Shown in pieces: positions 55,269 through 64,000 of a DNA stretch of 64,000 nt (the stretch's first letter is position 1; each line of letters opens with the position of its first letter). The translations under genes were made by a program, and so were the position numbers. The stretch comes from JASSUD01 sp031963005 (GTDB lineage: Bacteria > Pseudomonadota > Gammaproteobacteria > Burkholderiales > Burkholderiaceae), in the NCBI GenBank assembly GCA_031963005.1, contig JASSUL010000006.1, positions 1-64,000 on the forward strand, read 5' to 3'. The notes beneath the pieces were generated by a model. It was not told the DNA's origin. It worked only from the letters and a program-made list of their open reading frames with translations, and did no database searches.

Positions 55269-56420
55269 ATGCCTTCAACGATCAATGTTTTTCAAGGGAT
55301 TGGCGGCACAATAGATAATGCAATGGGAGCTCTGGTAGAGTCACTCTCAGCACGGCTTATCGAGGTGATTACCCCTTGGGCTATCGCCGGCGTGATTTTG
55401 TATTTCACGTTGTACGGTTATCTGCTTATCGTTGGAGGAATACGCGAGCCTTTTTATGATTTTTTGATGAAGTGCTGCAGAATAATCATAGTGGGTGGAC
55501 TTGCGTTAAATACCACGACCTATCTCACCTGGATTGTCGAAGGGTTTCGTTATTTGGAGGATGCACTCACGGCCGCATTAAGCGGTGCGCATATCGGCAA
55601 GACAATGTATGCTGCGTTAGACGATACCTTGGGAATGGGCTGGGAAGTGATAAAAGCATGCCTGCAAATGGCAGGGTCCGCAGGCTGGACGCATATGGGC
55701 GCTATGTTGGTATGGGGAATCAATGCGCTGATTCTTTTTATCGGTTTTGCCTTGGCCATGGTGGTCGGAGGGGTGAGTATTTTGGTATCGCACGCGATGA
55801 TCAAAATAGCCTTTGCAGTCGGACCGCTTTGTATTATGTGCATGATGTGGCCTGCCACTGCGCGATTCTTTGATTCCTGGGTGCATTTTGTTTTAAATCA
55901 TATTCTGATCGTGGTTTTGACCACGGCAATGTTAGCCATCAGCGTAGAAGTGTATGCCCATGAAATGGCGCAAGTGAAGATGCATGATCCCTACCAGAAT
56001 GTCACGCGGGTGTCTTGTGAGTTGCTGATCATTGCTGCTGCATTGCATGCCCTCATGAAAGGGGCGATAGCGATGGCGGTAAAATTGGCGGGAGGTTTCT
56101 CTGCGGAGTTTTTGCAGGCTATGGGTACGGCTCAAGCAACGATGCGAGGGATGCAATGGATGGCCACTACAGCATGGCGCACCGCGTACGGTGCTAGCCA
56201 ATGGATTTCTCGTGGGATGGGGGCCAAAGCAGGTCCTTTAGCGAATTCGTTCAGGGATTCTATTGCTTCTGCTCCTCTTCCTTCTCCTGCGCATTCTGGT
56301 TCAATATCCTCTACACATAGAGCACGTTCTGGCGAGTCCTATCCCGCTTACCGGAGGGCGACGCTAGATTATCTGCAGAAATATTCTAGCGCTACGATTA
56401 GGAATGGAAGGGCTTTTTAA
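55269..56420 (+). CDS. virB6: Type IV secretion channel protein VirB6
   Basis: 383 aa with five or more membrane helices between ~35 and 270 (WAIAGVILYFTLYGYLLI, LFIGFALAMVVGGVSILVSHAMIKIAFAVGPLCIM, HFVLNHILIVVLTTAMLAI) and a polar Ser-rich tail. TrbL/VirB6 family. Last gene of the operon; no virD4 or virB1 follows. Confidence 0.92.
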   Translation: MPSTINVFQGIGGTIDNAMGALVESLSARLIEVITPWAIAGVILYFTLYGYLLIVGGIREPFYDFLMKCCRIIIVGGLALNTTTYLTWIVEGFRYLEDALTAALSGAHIGKTMYAALDDTLGMGWEVIKACLQMAGSAGWTHMGAMLVWGINALILFIGFALAMVVGGVSILVSHAMIKIAFAVGPLCIMCMMWPATARFFDSWVHFVLNHILIVVLTTAMLAISVEVYAHEMAQVKMHDPYQNVTRVSCELLIIAAALHALMKGAIAMAVKLAGGFSAEFLQAMGTAQATMRGMQWMATTAWRTAYGASQWISRGMGAKAGPLANSFRDSIASAPLPSPAHSGSISSTHRARSGESYPAYRRATLDYLQKYSSATIRNGRAF

Positions 56421-56626
56421 TTCATCCTGCGATGAATAGTCATTGCAGATCGGTTATGCGATATTGGAATGGAATAGAGCAACCCCATATGAATCAATAT
56501 CCTCAAGGAAACCGTTTTTTCTTGAAGATTTCAAATAACCTGGATGCAACAAAAAAGTATTTTTGAAAATACAGACTACTTTTTAAGTATCCCTATTTCC
56601 CTCTTTATTTTGGATTTTGTGTCATT

Positions 56627-57958
56627 GTGAATGTTGTCATTCTTGCCGCTGGTAACGGTACGCGTATGCGCTCCACTTTGCCTAAAGTATTGCAGCCTTT
56701 GGCGGGCGCCCCTTTATTGGCGCATGTTCTTCAGACCGCGCGTGCACTGCAACCTCATAAATTGATTGTCGTAGTCGGATATGGCGCATCTTTGGTGCAA
56801 GAGGCCGTGGCAGCGCCAGATATCACTTTTGTGATGCAAGAGCAGCAATTAGGGACAGGGCACGCGGTACTTCAGGCGCTGCCTTTTATTGATCCGCAGC
56901 AGCCTACGCTGGTGTTGTATGGTGATGTTCCACTGACCCATATCGCTACACTACAGAAATTCGTGCAGACTGCCGGAGCGAATCGGTATGGTATTTTGAC
57001 GGTGAACCTTGAGGATCCGACGGGATACGGCCGCATAGTGCGTGATGAGACAGGACAAGTGGTGCGTATCGTTGAGCAAAAAGATGCCAATGCCATCGAG
57101 CACCTTATTTGCGAGATCAATACCGGCATTATGTCTATTCCTGCGGGCAAGTTGAGCAGCTGGTTACAGGCTTTAGGGAATCACAATACGCAAAACGAAT
57201 ATTATTTAACCGATATCGTCGAGTGCGCTTGCGCAGAGCAGGTAGAGATCGTCACCGAGCAGCCTCAATATGCATGGGAAACGCTAGGGGTGAATACACA
57301 AGTACAACTTGCTGCGTTGGAACGCATCTATCAACACAATAAGGCTACGGCGCTGCTAGAGCAGGGAGTAAGGCTTGCAGACCCGTCCCGTATAGATGTG
57401 CGTGGCACCTTAGAATGCGGCCCAGGCGTAGTGATAGACGTCAATTGCGTGTTTGAAGGCCATGTTGTGTTGGCAGACGGGGTACACATTGGGCCTAATT
57501 GCGTGCTGAAAAATGTGGTGATTGATGCCCAGGCGATTATCCATCCATTTAGCCATATCGAAGGCGCGCATATCGGTGCACGCGCGGCAATTGGACCTTA
57601 TGCGCGCTTGCGTCCTGGTACCCATTTGGAATCAGAAGTGCGTATAGGAAATTTTGTCGAAATTAAACAAGCCGCGATTGGACGGGCTTCTAAAGTGAAT
57701 CATCTCTCGTATGTAGGAGATGCACATATCGGCGAGCGGGTGAATCTGGGCGCAGGGGTGATTACCTGTAATTACGACGGTCAGCATAAACACCAAACGC
57801 GCATTGAAGACGACGTGTTTGTGGGATCAGACAGCCAACTCATCGCTCCACTCACGATTGGCCAGCATGCGAAAGTCGCTGCAGGGACGACCTTATGGAA
57901 GGATGTTTCTGCCGGAGTGCTAGTTAAAAACCCTAAAACGCAGCATGAGACGCCGTGA
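56627..57958 (+). CDS. glmU: GlcNAc-1-P uridyltransferase / GlcN-1-P acetyltransferase
   Basis: 443 aa bifunctional enzyme making UDP-GlcNAc. N-terminal pyrophosphorylase signature LAAGNGTRMRSTLPKVLQPL; GTGHAVLQALPF and LYGDVPL; C-terminal left-handed beta-helix with GPYARLRPGTHLESEVRIGNFVEIKQ and VNLGAGVITCNYDG. The start is GTG 56627, without a clear ribosome site. Confidence 0.96.
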   Translation: MNVVILAAGNGTRMRSTLPKVLQPLAGAPLLAHVLQTARALQPHKLIVVVGYGASLVQEAVAAPDITFVMQEQQLGTGHAVLQALPFIDPQQPTLVLYGDVPLTHIATLQKFVQTAGANRYGILTVNLEDPTGYGRIVRDETGQVVRIVEQKDANAIEHLICEINTGIMSIPAGKLSSWLQALGNHNTQNEYYLTDIVECACAEQVEIVTEQPQYAWETLGVNTQVQLAALERIYQHNKATALLEQGVRLADPSRIDVRGTLECGPGVVIDVNCVFEGHVVLADGVHIGPNCVLKNVVIDAQAIIHPFSHIEGAHIGARAAIGPYARLRPGTHLESEVRIGNFVEIKQAAIGRASKVNHLSYVGDAHIGERVNLGAGVITCNYDGQHKHQTRIEDDVFVGSDSQLIAPLTIGQHAKVAAGTTLWKDVSAGVLVKNPKTQHETP

Positions 57959-58207
57959 TTCCTAGACGGGGCTATGGGGCTTTGGCCTTCCTTCATGCCG
58001 GATATGAGTTACCCATAGACGCGCACTGCAGGTTAAAAGCAGAATATATCTTGGTTATATTGAGCAGAAACCGCATCTTGTCTCCATCAATACGCTAATT
58101 CGTTTCTCCAGTTGGCGCCTAGGGGTTCATAAACCCTAAGGAGCTTGAAAAGAAAGCAGGTTTTCGCCGTTAACCCTATATCGAACCTTTAATTTTTTGG
58201 ATGATGT

Positions 58208-60046
58208 ATGTGTGGAATTGTCGCTGCAATAGCGCATCGTGAGGTTGTTCCGATCTTGATCGAAGGGTTAAAGCGGCTAGAGTATCGGGGGTATGACTCC
58301 TGTGGTATTGCCATTTTGACCGGGCCTACGAATCCTTCAGAGGCGGTACAGATCAAACGGGTACGTAGTGTGTCGCGGGTAGCGCATCTCCAAGAACAAG
58401 TAGATAAAGAGCACATTCAAAGCACTATAGGCATTGCCCATACACGCTGGGCGACTCATGGCGCGCCGATAGCCGACAATGCGCATCCGATGGTGTCGCA
58501 TAACAGTATCGCATTGGTTCATAACGGCATTATTGAGAACCATGAGACCTTACGCGCACAGTTGAGCGCGCTAGGCTATACCTTTGAGAGTCAGACCGAT
58601 ACCGAAGTCATTGCGCATCTTATTCATAGCCAATATCGCGGTGACTTGGTGAGTGCAGTCCGTAAAGCAGTGCAACAACTCCATGGCGCCTATGCGATTG
58701 CGGTGTTGAGTACTGAAGAGCCCGATTGTATTGTCGGCGTGCGGCAAGGCTCGCCTTTAGTTGTGGGCTTGGCAGAAGGGGCCCATTTTATTGCCTCCGA
58801 TGCCTTGGCTTTATCAGGTAGCACCGATCGCTTTATCTTTTTGGAAGAGGGCGATATTTTCAAAATTACGCGCGAGGGTTGCACCATTCAAGATGCACAA
58901 GGGCAGGTTGTACATCGCCAAGAGAAACAGGTAATAGGGCATGGTAGCGCCGTGGAGCTGGGCCCTTACCGGCACTTTATGCAAAAAGAAATCTTTGAAC
59001 AGCCACAGGCTATTGCGAATACCTTGCCCGCGGTGGATATGTTTTCAGCGCGGCATTTTGGAGAAACAGCGCAGGATGTTTTTCCCCATATAGACCGTAT
59101 TTTGATTGTGGCCTGTGGCACGAGCTATTACGCAGGGTTGACGGCCAAATATTGGTTAGAGTCCATCGCAGGCATTCCTACGCAAGTGGAAGTGGCCAGC
59201 GAGTATCGCTATCGAGACTCGATTGCGCATCCACAAGCTTTGGTCGTCGTCATTTCTCAATCGGGTGAGACAGCAGACACGCTCTCGGCCCTCAAGCATG
59301 CCCAATCGCTGGGGCATGAGCATACATTAGCCATCTGTAATGTATCGACGAGTACGATGATGCGGTGCGTGAAATGGGCGTTTTTAACGCATGCCGGTAT
59401 TGAAATTGGGGTGGCCTCGACAAAAGCGTTTACGGCACAACTAGTCGCATTATTTATTTTGACGGTGAGCTTGGCGAAGAGCCAACAACGTCTAAAAGCG
59501 CAACAAGAAGCATCGTATGTCACCGCGCTACGCCATTTGCCGGCTGCGATAAATAGTGTACTGGCGTTAGAGCCCTATATTATTGGCTGGTCGGAGATCT
59601 TTGCACGCAAAGAACATGTCCTGTTTGTTGGGCGAGGTTTGCATTACCCCATCGCCTTAGAAGGCGCGCTCAAATTAAAAGAAACCTCGTATATCCATGC
59701 AGAAGCTTATCCTGCTGGAGAATTGAAACATGGGCCGCTAGCATTGATCGATGAATCCATGCCCGTTATCACCATCGCCCCCAACGACGCTTTACTAGAA
59801 AAACTCAAATCCAATATGCAAGAAGTGCGTGCCCGAGGCGGAGAGTTATATGTTTTTGCAGACGCAGATACGCGCATCGCCAATGAAAAAGGCGTGCACG
59901 TCATCCGCATGCCCGAACATTATGGCCCGCTCTCCCCGATTTTGCATGTAGTGCCCCTACAGCTACTGGCCTATCACACCGCCTGCGCACGGGGTACCGA
60001 TGCCGATAAACCTAGGAATTTAGCGAAATCGGTGACGGTGGAATAA
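58208..60046 (+). CDS. glmS: Glutamine:fructose-6-phosphate aminotransferase
   Basis: 612 aa. Cys nucleophile right after the start (MCGIVAAIAHREVVPILIEGLKRLEYRGYDS); GIAHTRWATHG; two SIS domains with ACGTSYYAG, VISQSGETADTLSAL and EVASEYRYRDS; C-terminal NLAKSVTVE. Supplies glucosamine-6-P to glmM/glmU. Its last ~340 bp recur at 61557-61900. Confidence 0.97.
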   Translation: MCGIVAAIAHREVVPILIEGLKRLEYRGYDSCGIAILTGPTNPSEAVQIKRVRSVSRVAHLQEQVDKEHIQSTIGIAHTRWATHGAPIADNAHPMVSHNSIALVHNGIIENHETLRAQLSALGYTFESQTDTEVIAHLIHSQYRGDLVSAVRKAVQQLHGAYAIAVLSTEEPDCIVGVRQGSPLVVGLAEGAHFIASDALALSGSTDRFIFLEEGDIFKITREGCTIQDAQGQVVHRQEKQVIGHGSAVELGPYRHFMQKEIFEQPQAIANTLPAVDMFSARHFGETAQDVFPHIDRILIVACGTSYYAGLTAKYWLESIAGIPTQVEVASEYRYRDSIAHPQALVVVISQSGETADTLSALKHAQSLGHEHTLAICNVSTSTMMRCVKWAFLTHAGIEIGVASTKAFTAQLVALFILTVSLAKSQQRLKAQQEASYVTALRHLPAAINSVLALEPYIIGWSEIFARKEHVLFVGRGLHYPIALEGALKLKETSYIHAEAYPAGELKHGPLALIDESMPVITIAPNDALLEKLKSNMQEVRARGGELYVFADADTRIANEKGVHVIRMPEHYGPLSPILHVVPLQLLAYHTACARGTDADKPRNLAKSVTVE

Positions 60047-60275
60047 ATAGAAGAGTTCGATACGCTCTTGCCCCGTTTTTTAGATGCGTTGAAGTTGGAG
60101 GTAGATCATGGATAAAAAACTGGAGCAGTTTTAAGCAGATCTTATGGAGATATGAAAGCAGGATGCGCAGCCAGAATCCATAAGAGTGTACTTACCGAAG
60201 CGGCTGAGCGATTCTGACCTTCTCCCCCGAACAACGGTTACCTATGAAAGTTTCACTCCCACTGCGCCAATCCGG

Positions 60276-61418
60276 TCAGGCTTGTCCAGTCAAGGCTGCC
60301 GGGGTAGCGTGTTCTCTGGAAGATATAGAAAATCCCTCTGGAGATGGCGTTCTTTCCGGAGATAATTTTTGAGCGAGCGCTTCGCGTTGTTTTGGTGACA
60401 ATGTCAGCAACAGAGAATCTATCCGTTTTTCAAACTCAGCTAATACAGCGGTATCAGAGGCATTACTTAATGCCGGTTGTGTCATAGCATCTAAAATCTT
60501 TTGAGTCTGCTTGCGTTGCTCTTCTAATACCTGTGCATGTTGTTCTCGTTGCTCAATAACTAACATATCATCCTCCATTAATCTTAAGGCAGAAAAAGTG
60601 TCTGCATACATTTTTTCGAGCTTTATAAGATATTTATTCTTATTGTCTTCTGGCAGGGTTATTTTCTCACTCCAGGCTCTAACAAAACAATAAATAGCCC
60701 CAGCTGCCGCACAAGGAGCTGTTGTAGAGACAGCGATACCTAAGCCCGCTAGCGCGGCAGCAACGATGACAATTAGCGTGCTAAGCCCTTCCAACAGATG
60801 ATTAAAGGGTTTGAATTTCTTAGATTGGGGCGGTGGAAGGTTGCTTTTTAGCATCGCATGTCGATCGCCTAGTCTTTTACTTACCTCTTTTAAATTTTGA
60901 AGTGCGCCACTGCTATACGAATCTGTCTTGAGGCCATAAATGGCTTCCTTCACATCGGAAAAGAGGGCTTTAAACGTTGAGAGTTCCCTAGCAAGGCAAA
61001 AATCTGTATTCGCCTCTTCACAAATATCCTCTTCTTTAAAGGCATTGCTGATTTTATCGGCATTAAAAAATCTGCATAGCTTTTCTGTATAGCCTTCTAT
61101 TACCTTAATACTACGGAGTAAAGCGATATGAATTTGCTCATATTGATCTGATAGCGGTTTTGTCGTATCTGCTAAATGTGCTTCGCTATCCTCTATAATT
61201 TGTAAGCTTCTGCCGGGTGTATTTTCAACTTCTGGTACTTCCGATAATGGCGGGTGTAGAACACTCGTATTCTGGTTTCTTGCATGAAGTGGCAGGTCAT
61301 CTACCTTTAACTCTATAGCACTATCTTCACTAATTACGCTATCTCTGCGCTGTGGTTCTATATAAGTCACAGGATTGTGAGCACCCGGTATAGCTGCACC
61401 TACTGAACCGCCATCCAT
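60276..61418 (-). CDS. Orphan membrane/coiled-coil protein inserted after glmS
   Basis: 380 aa, unrecognised. Polar N-terminal region (1-90), helical domain (~95-200), a hydrophobic pair (LSTLIVIVAAALAGLGIAV and CAAAGAIYCFVRAW, ~212-250), then a coiled coil rich in Glu and Gln (~290-320, QREQHAQVLEEQRKQTQKIL) and a Pro/Ser tail. It lies between glmS and a second copy of the glmS 3' end, so it arrived by an event that duplicated that end. Effector role possible. Confidence 0.6.
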   Translation of the reverse strand: MDGGSVGAAIPGAHNPVTYIEPQRRDSVISEDSAIELKVDDLPLHARNQNTSVLHPPLSEVPEVENTPGRSLQIIEDSEAHLADTTKPLSDQYEQIHIALLRSIKVIEGYTEKLCRFFNADKISNAFKEEDICEEANTDFCLARELSTFKALFSDVKEAIYGLKTDSYSSGALQNLKEVSKRLGDRHAMLKSNLPPPQSKKFKPFNHLLEGLSTLIVIVAAALAGLGIAVSTTAPCAAAGAIYCFVRAWSEKITLPEDNKNKYLIKLEKMYADTFSALRLMEDDMLVIEQREQHAQVLEEQRKQTQKILDAMTQPALSNASDTAVLAEFEKRIDSLLLTLSPKQREALAQKLSPERTPSPEGFSISSREHATPAALTGQA

Positions 61419-61556
61419 AACTTCTCCCCATTAGGAAAACTCCTTAAGAAGGATAAGCGAATGTCGAAAAATACTTCTAGGACTAATCACCTTATTTAGT
61501 TTAAGCAGCACTTGTGTTTTGGTCTGTGAGCGGTTGATAACACGACAGCTAATCAG

Positions 61557-61900
61557 AAGCTTATCCTACTGGAGAACTGAAACATGGGCTGCTAGCGTTG
61601 ATCGATGAATCTATGCCCGTTATCACCATCGCCCCTAACGATGCTTTACTAGAAAAACTCAAATCCAATATGCAAGAAGTGCGTGCCCGAGGCGGCGAGT
61701 TATATGTCTTTGCAGACGCAGACACGCGCATCGCCAATGAAAAAGGTGTGCATGTTATTCGCATGCCGGAGCATTACGGCCCACTCTCACCGATTTTGCA
61801 TGTAGTGCCCCTACAGCTACTGGCCTATCACACCGCCTGCGCACGGGGTACCGATGCCGATAAACCTAGGAATTTAGCGAAATCGGTGACGGTGGAGTAA
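61557..61900 (+). pseudogene. Duplicated 3' end of glmS
   Basis: Codes for the same final ~115 residues as glmS 59702-60046 in the same orientation. Differences earlier in the copy are mostly silent third-base changes, while the last ~105 bp are identical. There is no start, so it cannot make an enzyme. Confidence 0.92.
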
Positions 61901-61955
61901 ATAGAAAAGTTCTCGTTTTTTTATGGACCTTCCCCCATTTAAGCCGCATCTGTTT

Positions 61956-62125
61956 TTATGGCTGTACAGCCAAGCGCAGATCCATTGCTTTAAGGATCGC
62001 TGACAAACTGCTTAGTACGGGATTGCCTTTTGCTGATAGTGAATGCTATTTAGTAATTGAAGCGCATAGGCGGGGTCATTGCTATATAGCTCGGCCATTG
62101 CTTTGTCATGTGGTCTATCTCTCAT
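61956..62125 (-). pseudogene. Addiction-module antitoxin (HigA-like), internal deletion
   Basis: Begins MRDRPHDKAMAELYSNDPAYALQLLNSI from ATG 62125 and, in the next frame, ends LSAKGNPVLSSLSAILKAMDLRLAVQP at TAA 61958-61956. Both halves match the start and end of a familiar Xre-type antitoxin of ~100 aa; about 40 central residues, including the helix-turn-helix core, are missing. Confidence 0.7.
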
Positions 62126-62172
62126 CATCCGTTCTCTTTTGCCAATCTTTCCAGTATTCGCAAGTGCAGTCA
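62115..62172 (-). pseudogene. Tail of the partner toxin (HigB/RelE-like)
   Basis: The frame EYWKDWQKRTDDER ends at TAG 62117-62115, overlapping the antitoxin start, which is the usual layout for these pairs (toxin first). Nothing upstream is recognisable as toxin. Confidence 0.45.
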
Positions 62173-62189
62173 TCACTTATTTTACCGTT

Positions 62190-62525
62190 AGCTGCTTGCC
62201 CTATTCTCAAAGTCTAGTAAGACGAGCGGTTTTTCTATTTTTTGAGAAGAGCATGCTAACCACTTGGTGATGGTCTTGGAAAAAGATTCGCGAAATATCA
62301 GCAATATTCAAAGTGAATTAAGGTTAAAGCCAGGCATTCATATGATCAAAGCGGTTTTATATGAAATGGGTTCTAATATTCCATACTGGATATATTTTCA
62401 ATATGGATATTGATTACAACTCAAGGACAATAGACTGCTGACGATGCACATCAAAGACATTCCCTGAGTCTTGTGATAACTCAGCCTCGATACGATCGAA
62501 ATTTATCTTCACGACGGCAGTTCAT
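62190..62525. other. Spacer
   Basis: No gene or repeat recognised; probably decayed DNA plus the promoter of the F-box gene at 62526. Confidence 0.35.
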
Positions 62526-63059
62526 ATGCTTCCTCCTATATCTCAAATTTCAGCACAGACTTCGCAAATAAATACCGTTTCCACTGCGGCTTTACCGATT
62601 ACACCACCGTCCAATAGTCCTTCCTATTTACCATTTGATATCCTGTTCATTATATTTTCACAAACAATGTTCTCATTGAGAGACTTATCCCAATGCGCAT
62701 TGGTAAATCAGAGTTGGTTTGATGCTTACTATGATACGTTGTGCCCGCTGTTTCCTTTTGGTAAGGGGGTAAATCCCAATCTACAAGATGATAAAGGCAA
62801 AACGCCACTGGCGATTGCTATTGAAAACGGGAAGTGGGATATAGCTAAGTTTTTACAAGAAAATAGTACAGAAAAGCAAGTACAAGATAAGGACAAAGCA
62901 TTTCAACTCTATATTCATGCATTAAACGGCGATCTCGAAGAAGTCAATAAGTTACTGGAGTTTGGAGTAGCAATAAGCGGGAAGAATTATCGAGGCATTG
63001 CGAGAGAAGGTCACCGATATAAATACCAAAAATCTTTCTGGAAATACCGCGCTGCATGA
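62526..63059 (+). pseudogene. F-box + ankyrin protein, frameshifted
   Basis: 177 aa as read. Ser/Thr/Pro-rich start, then an F-box (~37-72: LPFDILFIIFSQTMFSLRDLSQCALVNQSWFDAY) and an ankyrin repeat (VNPNLQDDKGKTPLAIAIENGKWDIAKFL, ~83-112). Near 63000 the frame shifts: the alternative frame reads DINTKNLSGNTALHDV, a clear further ankyrin repeat, before stops at 63067. So a once longer F-box/ankyrin protein has been broken. The F-box plus ankyrin combination suggests a ubiquitin-ligase adaptor that used ankyrins to bind its target. Confidence 0.7.
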
Positions 63060-63149
63060 TGTTCATGTGTAGTAGTCGAGATATGATGATCTAGTACATG
63101 TGTGATGATTGCTGGCGCACCTTGACCCATCTTCTAATCCCTGAAAAAT

Positions 63150-63320
63150 CAAACGGCCATCTCAACATAAGCCAAAGTCAAATTCAAGGTTTTTTGAAGG
63201 GGAGGTAGCGGAATGTCGGTTTTATAATGCCTACCGGCTACATTCCTCACTCAATTATGTCAGCCCGATAAAATTCGAAAAAAATAGACGAGACTCTCAG
63301 CAACATCAGGTTGCCTAATC
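63150..63320 (+). pseudogene. IS3-family transposase OrfB C-terminal relic
   Basis: The frame ending at TAA 63318-63320 reads FYNAYRLHSSLNYVSPIKFEKN, the end of the IS3 integrase domain (FYNxxRxHSxLxYxSPxxFE). The upstream part is gone. Confidence 0.7.
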
Positions 63321-63459
63321 CAAACAATTATGGGATGCGTTTAATAGGGGCAGCCTCTATATAGAGGCCCGTGGCTTCGAGAATTTAAATCCCCCTTTGT
63401 TGCGCTCCCTGGACTCTTTTAAACGTACGCGAGCGCAATTCAGGCAGAGGAGAGGAGTA

Positions 63460-64000
63460 TTAGGATATCAAAATCAGATTGGGGTATTTTTTTTTAATAA
63501 TTGTGAAATCTATGTCAGTGAGATTGGGGCACTCAGACACCACTAATTTTTTTACTGTAGCTGGAATATGCTGTAAGGAGCTGCCTCTGAGTCCCTCGCA
63601 TTCACTAAATGTTAATTCCTCCAGGTTGTTGCATTGTTGAAGCGCAGTAAAATGTTCGTCAGTAAGATGGGGGCAATAAGACACCACTAATTTTTTTACT
63701 GTAGCTGGAATATGCTGTAAGAAGCTGCCTTTGAGTCCCTCGCATGTGTAAAGGCTTAATTCCTCCAAGTTGTTGCATTGTTGAAGCGCAGTAAAATGCT
63801 CGTCAGTAAGAAGGGGGGCGTCAGACACCACTAATTTTTTTACTGTAGCTGGAATATGCTGTAAGAAGCTGCCTGTGATGCGTCGACAAGCGTTGAGGCT
63901 TAATGCCTTCAAGTTTGTGCATGATTGGAACGCAGTAAAATGCTCGTCAGTAAGGCCAGAACACCTATCAAATCTTAGACTAGTCACTCCCGTATCTGAC
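63460..64000 (-). CDS. Leucine-rich-repeat protein, 3' part (open at right edge)
   Basis: The minus-strand frame enters from beyond 64000 and stops at 63460. It consists of near-identical 48-residue (144-bp) double repeats: LTDEHFTALQQCNNLEELSL followed by a CEGLKGSFLQHIPATVKKLVVS segment. This is the cysteine-containing LRR type common in eukaryotic F-box proteins and Ralstonia GALA effectors. Whether an F-box precedes it cannot be seen. Near identity implies recent unit duplication or gene conversion. Confidence 0.8.
   Translation of the reverse strand, partial: SDTGVTSLRFDRCSGLTDEHFTAFQSCTNLKALSLNACRRITGSFLQHIPATVKKLVVSDAPLLTDEHFTALQQCNNLEELSLYTCEGLKGSFLQHIPATVKKLVVSYCPHLTDEHFTALQQCNNLEELTFSECEGLRGSSLQHIPATVKKLVVSECPNLTDIDFTIIKKKYPNLILIS

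Noticed and set aside
58208..61900. Tn7-type insertion downstream of glmS
   Set aside because: No Tn7 genes or ends seen, and Tn7 does not duplicate ~340 bp of glmS.
1..64000. tRNA, rRNA genes and CRISPR arrays
   Set aside because: Intergenic regions were read for cloverleaf cores, rRNA motifs and regularly spaced repeats; none seen. The tandem repeats at both window ends are coding (ankyrin, LRR).

Overview
The window looks like chromosome from a Burkholderiaceae bacterium living inside a fungus (Mycoavidus / Ca. Glomeribacter / Mycetohabitans-like). This is inference. Housekeeping proteins (AtpA-H, BioB, MetE, GlmS, CioAB) are beta-proteobacterial in character. Between them lie AT-richer genes with eukaryote-like domains (ankyrin, F-box, leucine-rich repeats), many decayed genes, small palindromic repeat elements and IS or intron debris. 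A lasso-peptide core closely resembling burhizin from the Rhizopus symbiont Mycetohabitans rhizoxinica, and a secreted protein resembling fungal glucuronan lyases, both point to a fungal host.

Layout. 1-8.4 kb is accessory DNA: an ankyrin gene open at the left edge, the 5' part of a decayed group II intron, a 4'-phosphopantetheinyl transferase, a broken lasso-peptide locus (46-codon precursor plus truncated B protein), an F-box-like protein, an IS3 fragment, a YihY-family membrane protein and an orphan gene between direct repeats. 8.4-14.1 kb is a biotin operon, P450-bioF-bioA-bioD-bioB, with overlapping or nearly touching genes. 14.1-20.3 kb holds a lipocalin-like gene, an orphan membrane protein, a cyanide-insensitive-type bd oxidase operon (cydA-cydB-DUF2474) and an orphan. 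20.3-31.6 kb holds a cca-like relic, trhO, a tripartite efflux operon (NodT-type outer-membrane factor, macA, macB), divergent metR/metE and an MFS metabolite:H+ symporter. 31.6-34.6 kb is decayed accessory DNA. 34.6-41.9 kb is the F1Fo ATP synthase operon on the minus strand, atpB-E-F-H-A-G-D-C. 42-45 kb holds an ankyrin effector candidate and the glucuronan-lyase-like protein, followed by ubiX and grxD. 46.4-56.4 kb is a VirB type IV secretion operon in the order B8-B9-B10-B11-(OmpA-like lipoprotein)-B2-B3-B4-B5-B6. 56.6-60.0 kb is glmU and glmS. 60-64 kb is accessory DNA: a membrane/coiled-coil orphan between two copies of the glmS 3' end, toxin-antitoxin relics, an F-box/ankyrin relic, an IS3 relic and a leucine-rich-repeat gene open at the right edge.

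How the parts may fit (inference): the VirB system could deliver some of the ankyrin, F-box, LRR and orphan proteins encoded nearby. The lyase could act on the glucuronan of Mucoromycota cell walls. The P450 may supply the pimeloyl precursor for biotin. Two families of 75-220 bp palindromic elements sit in gene gaps, and one has replaced the end of a coding sequence.
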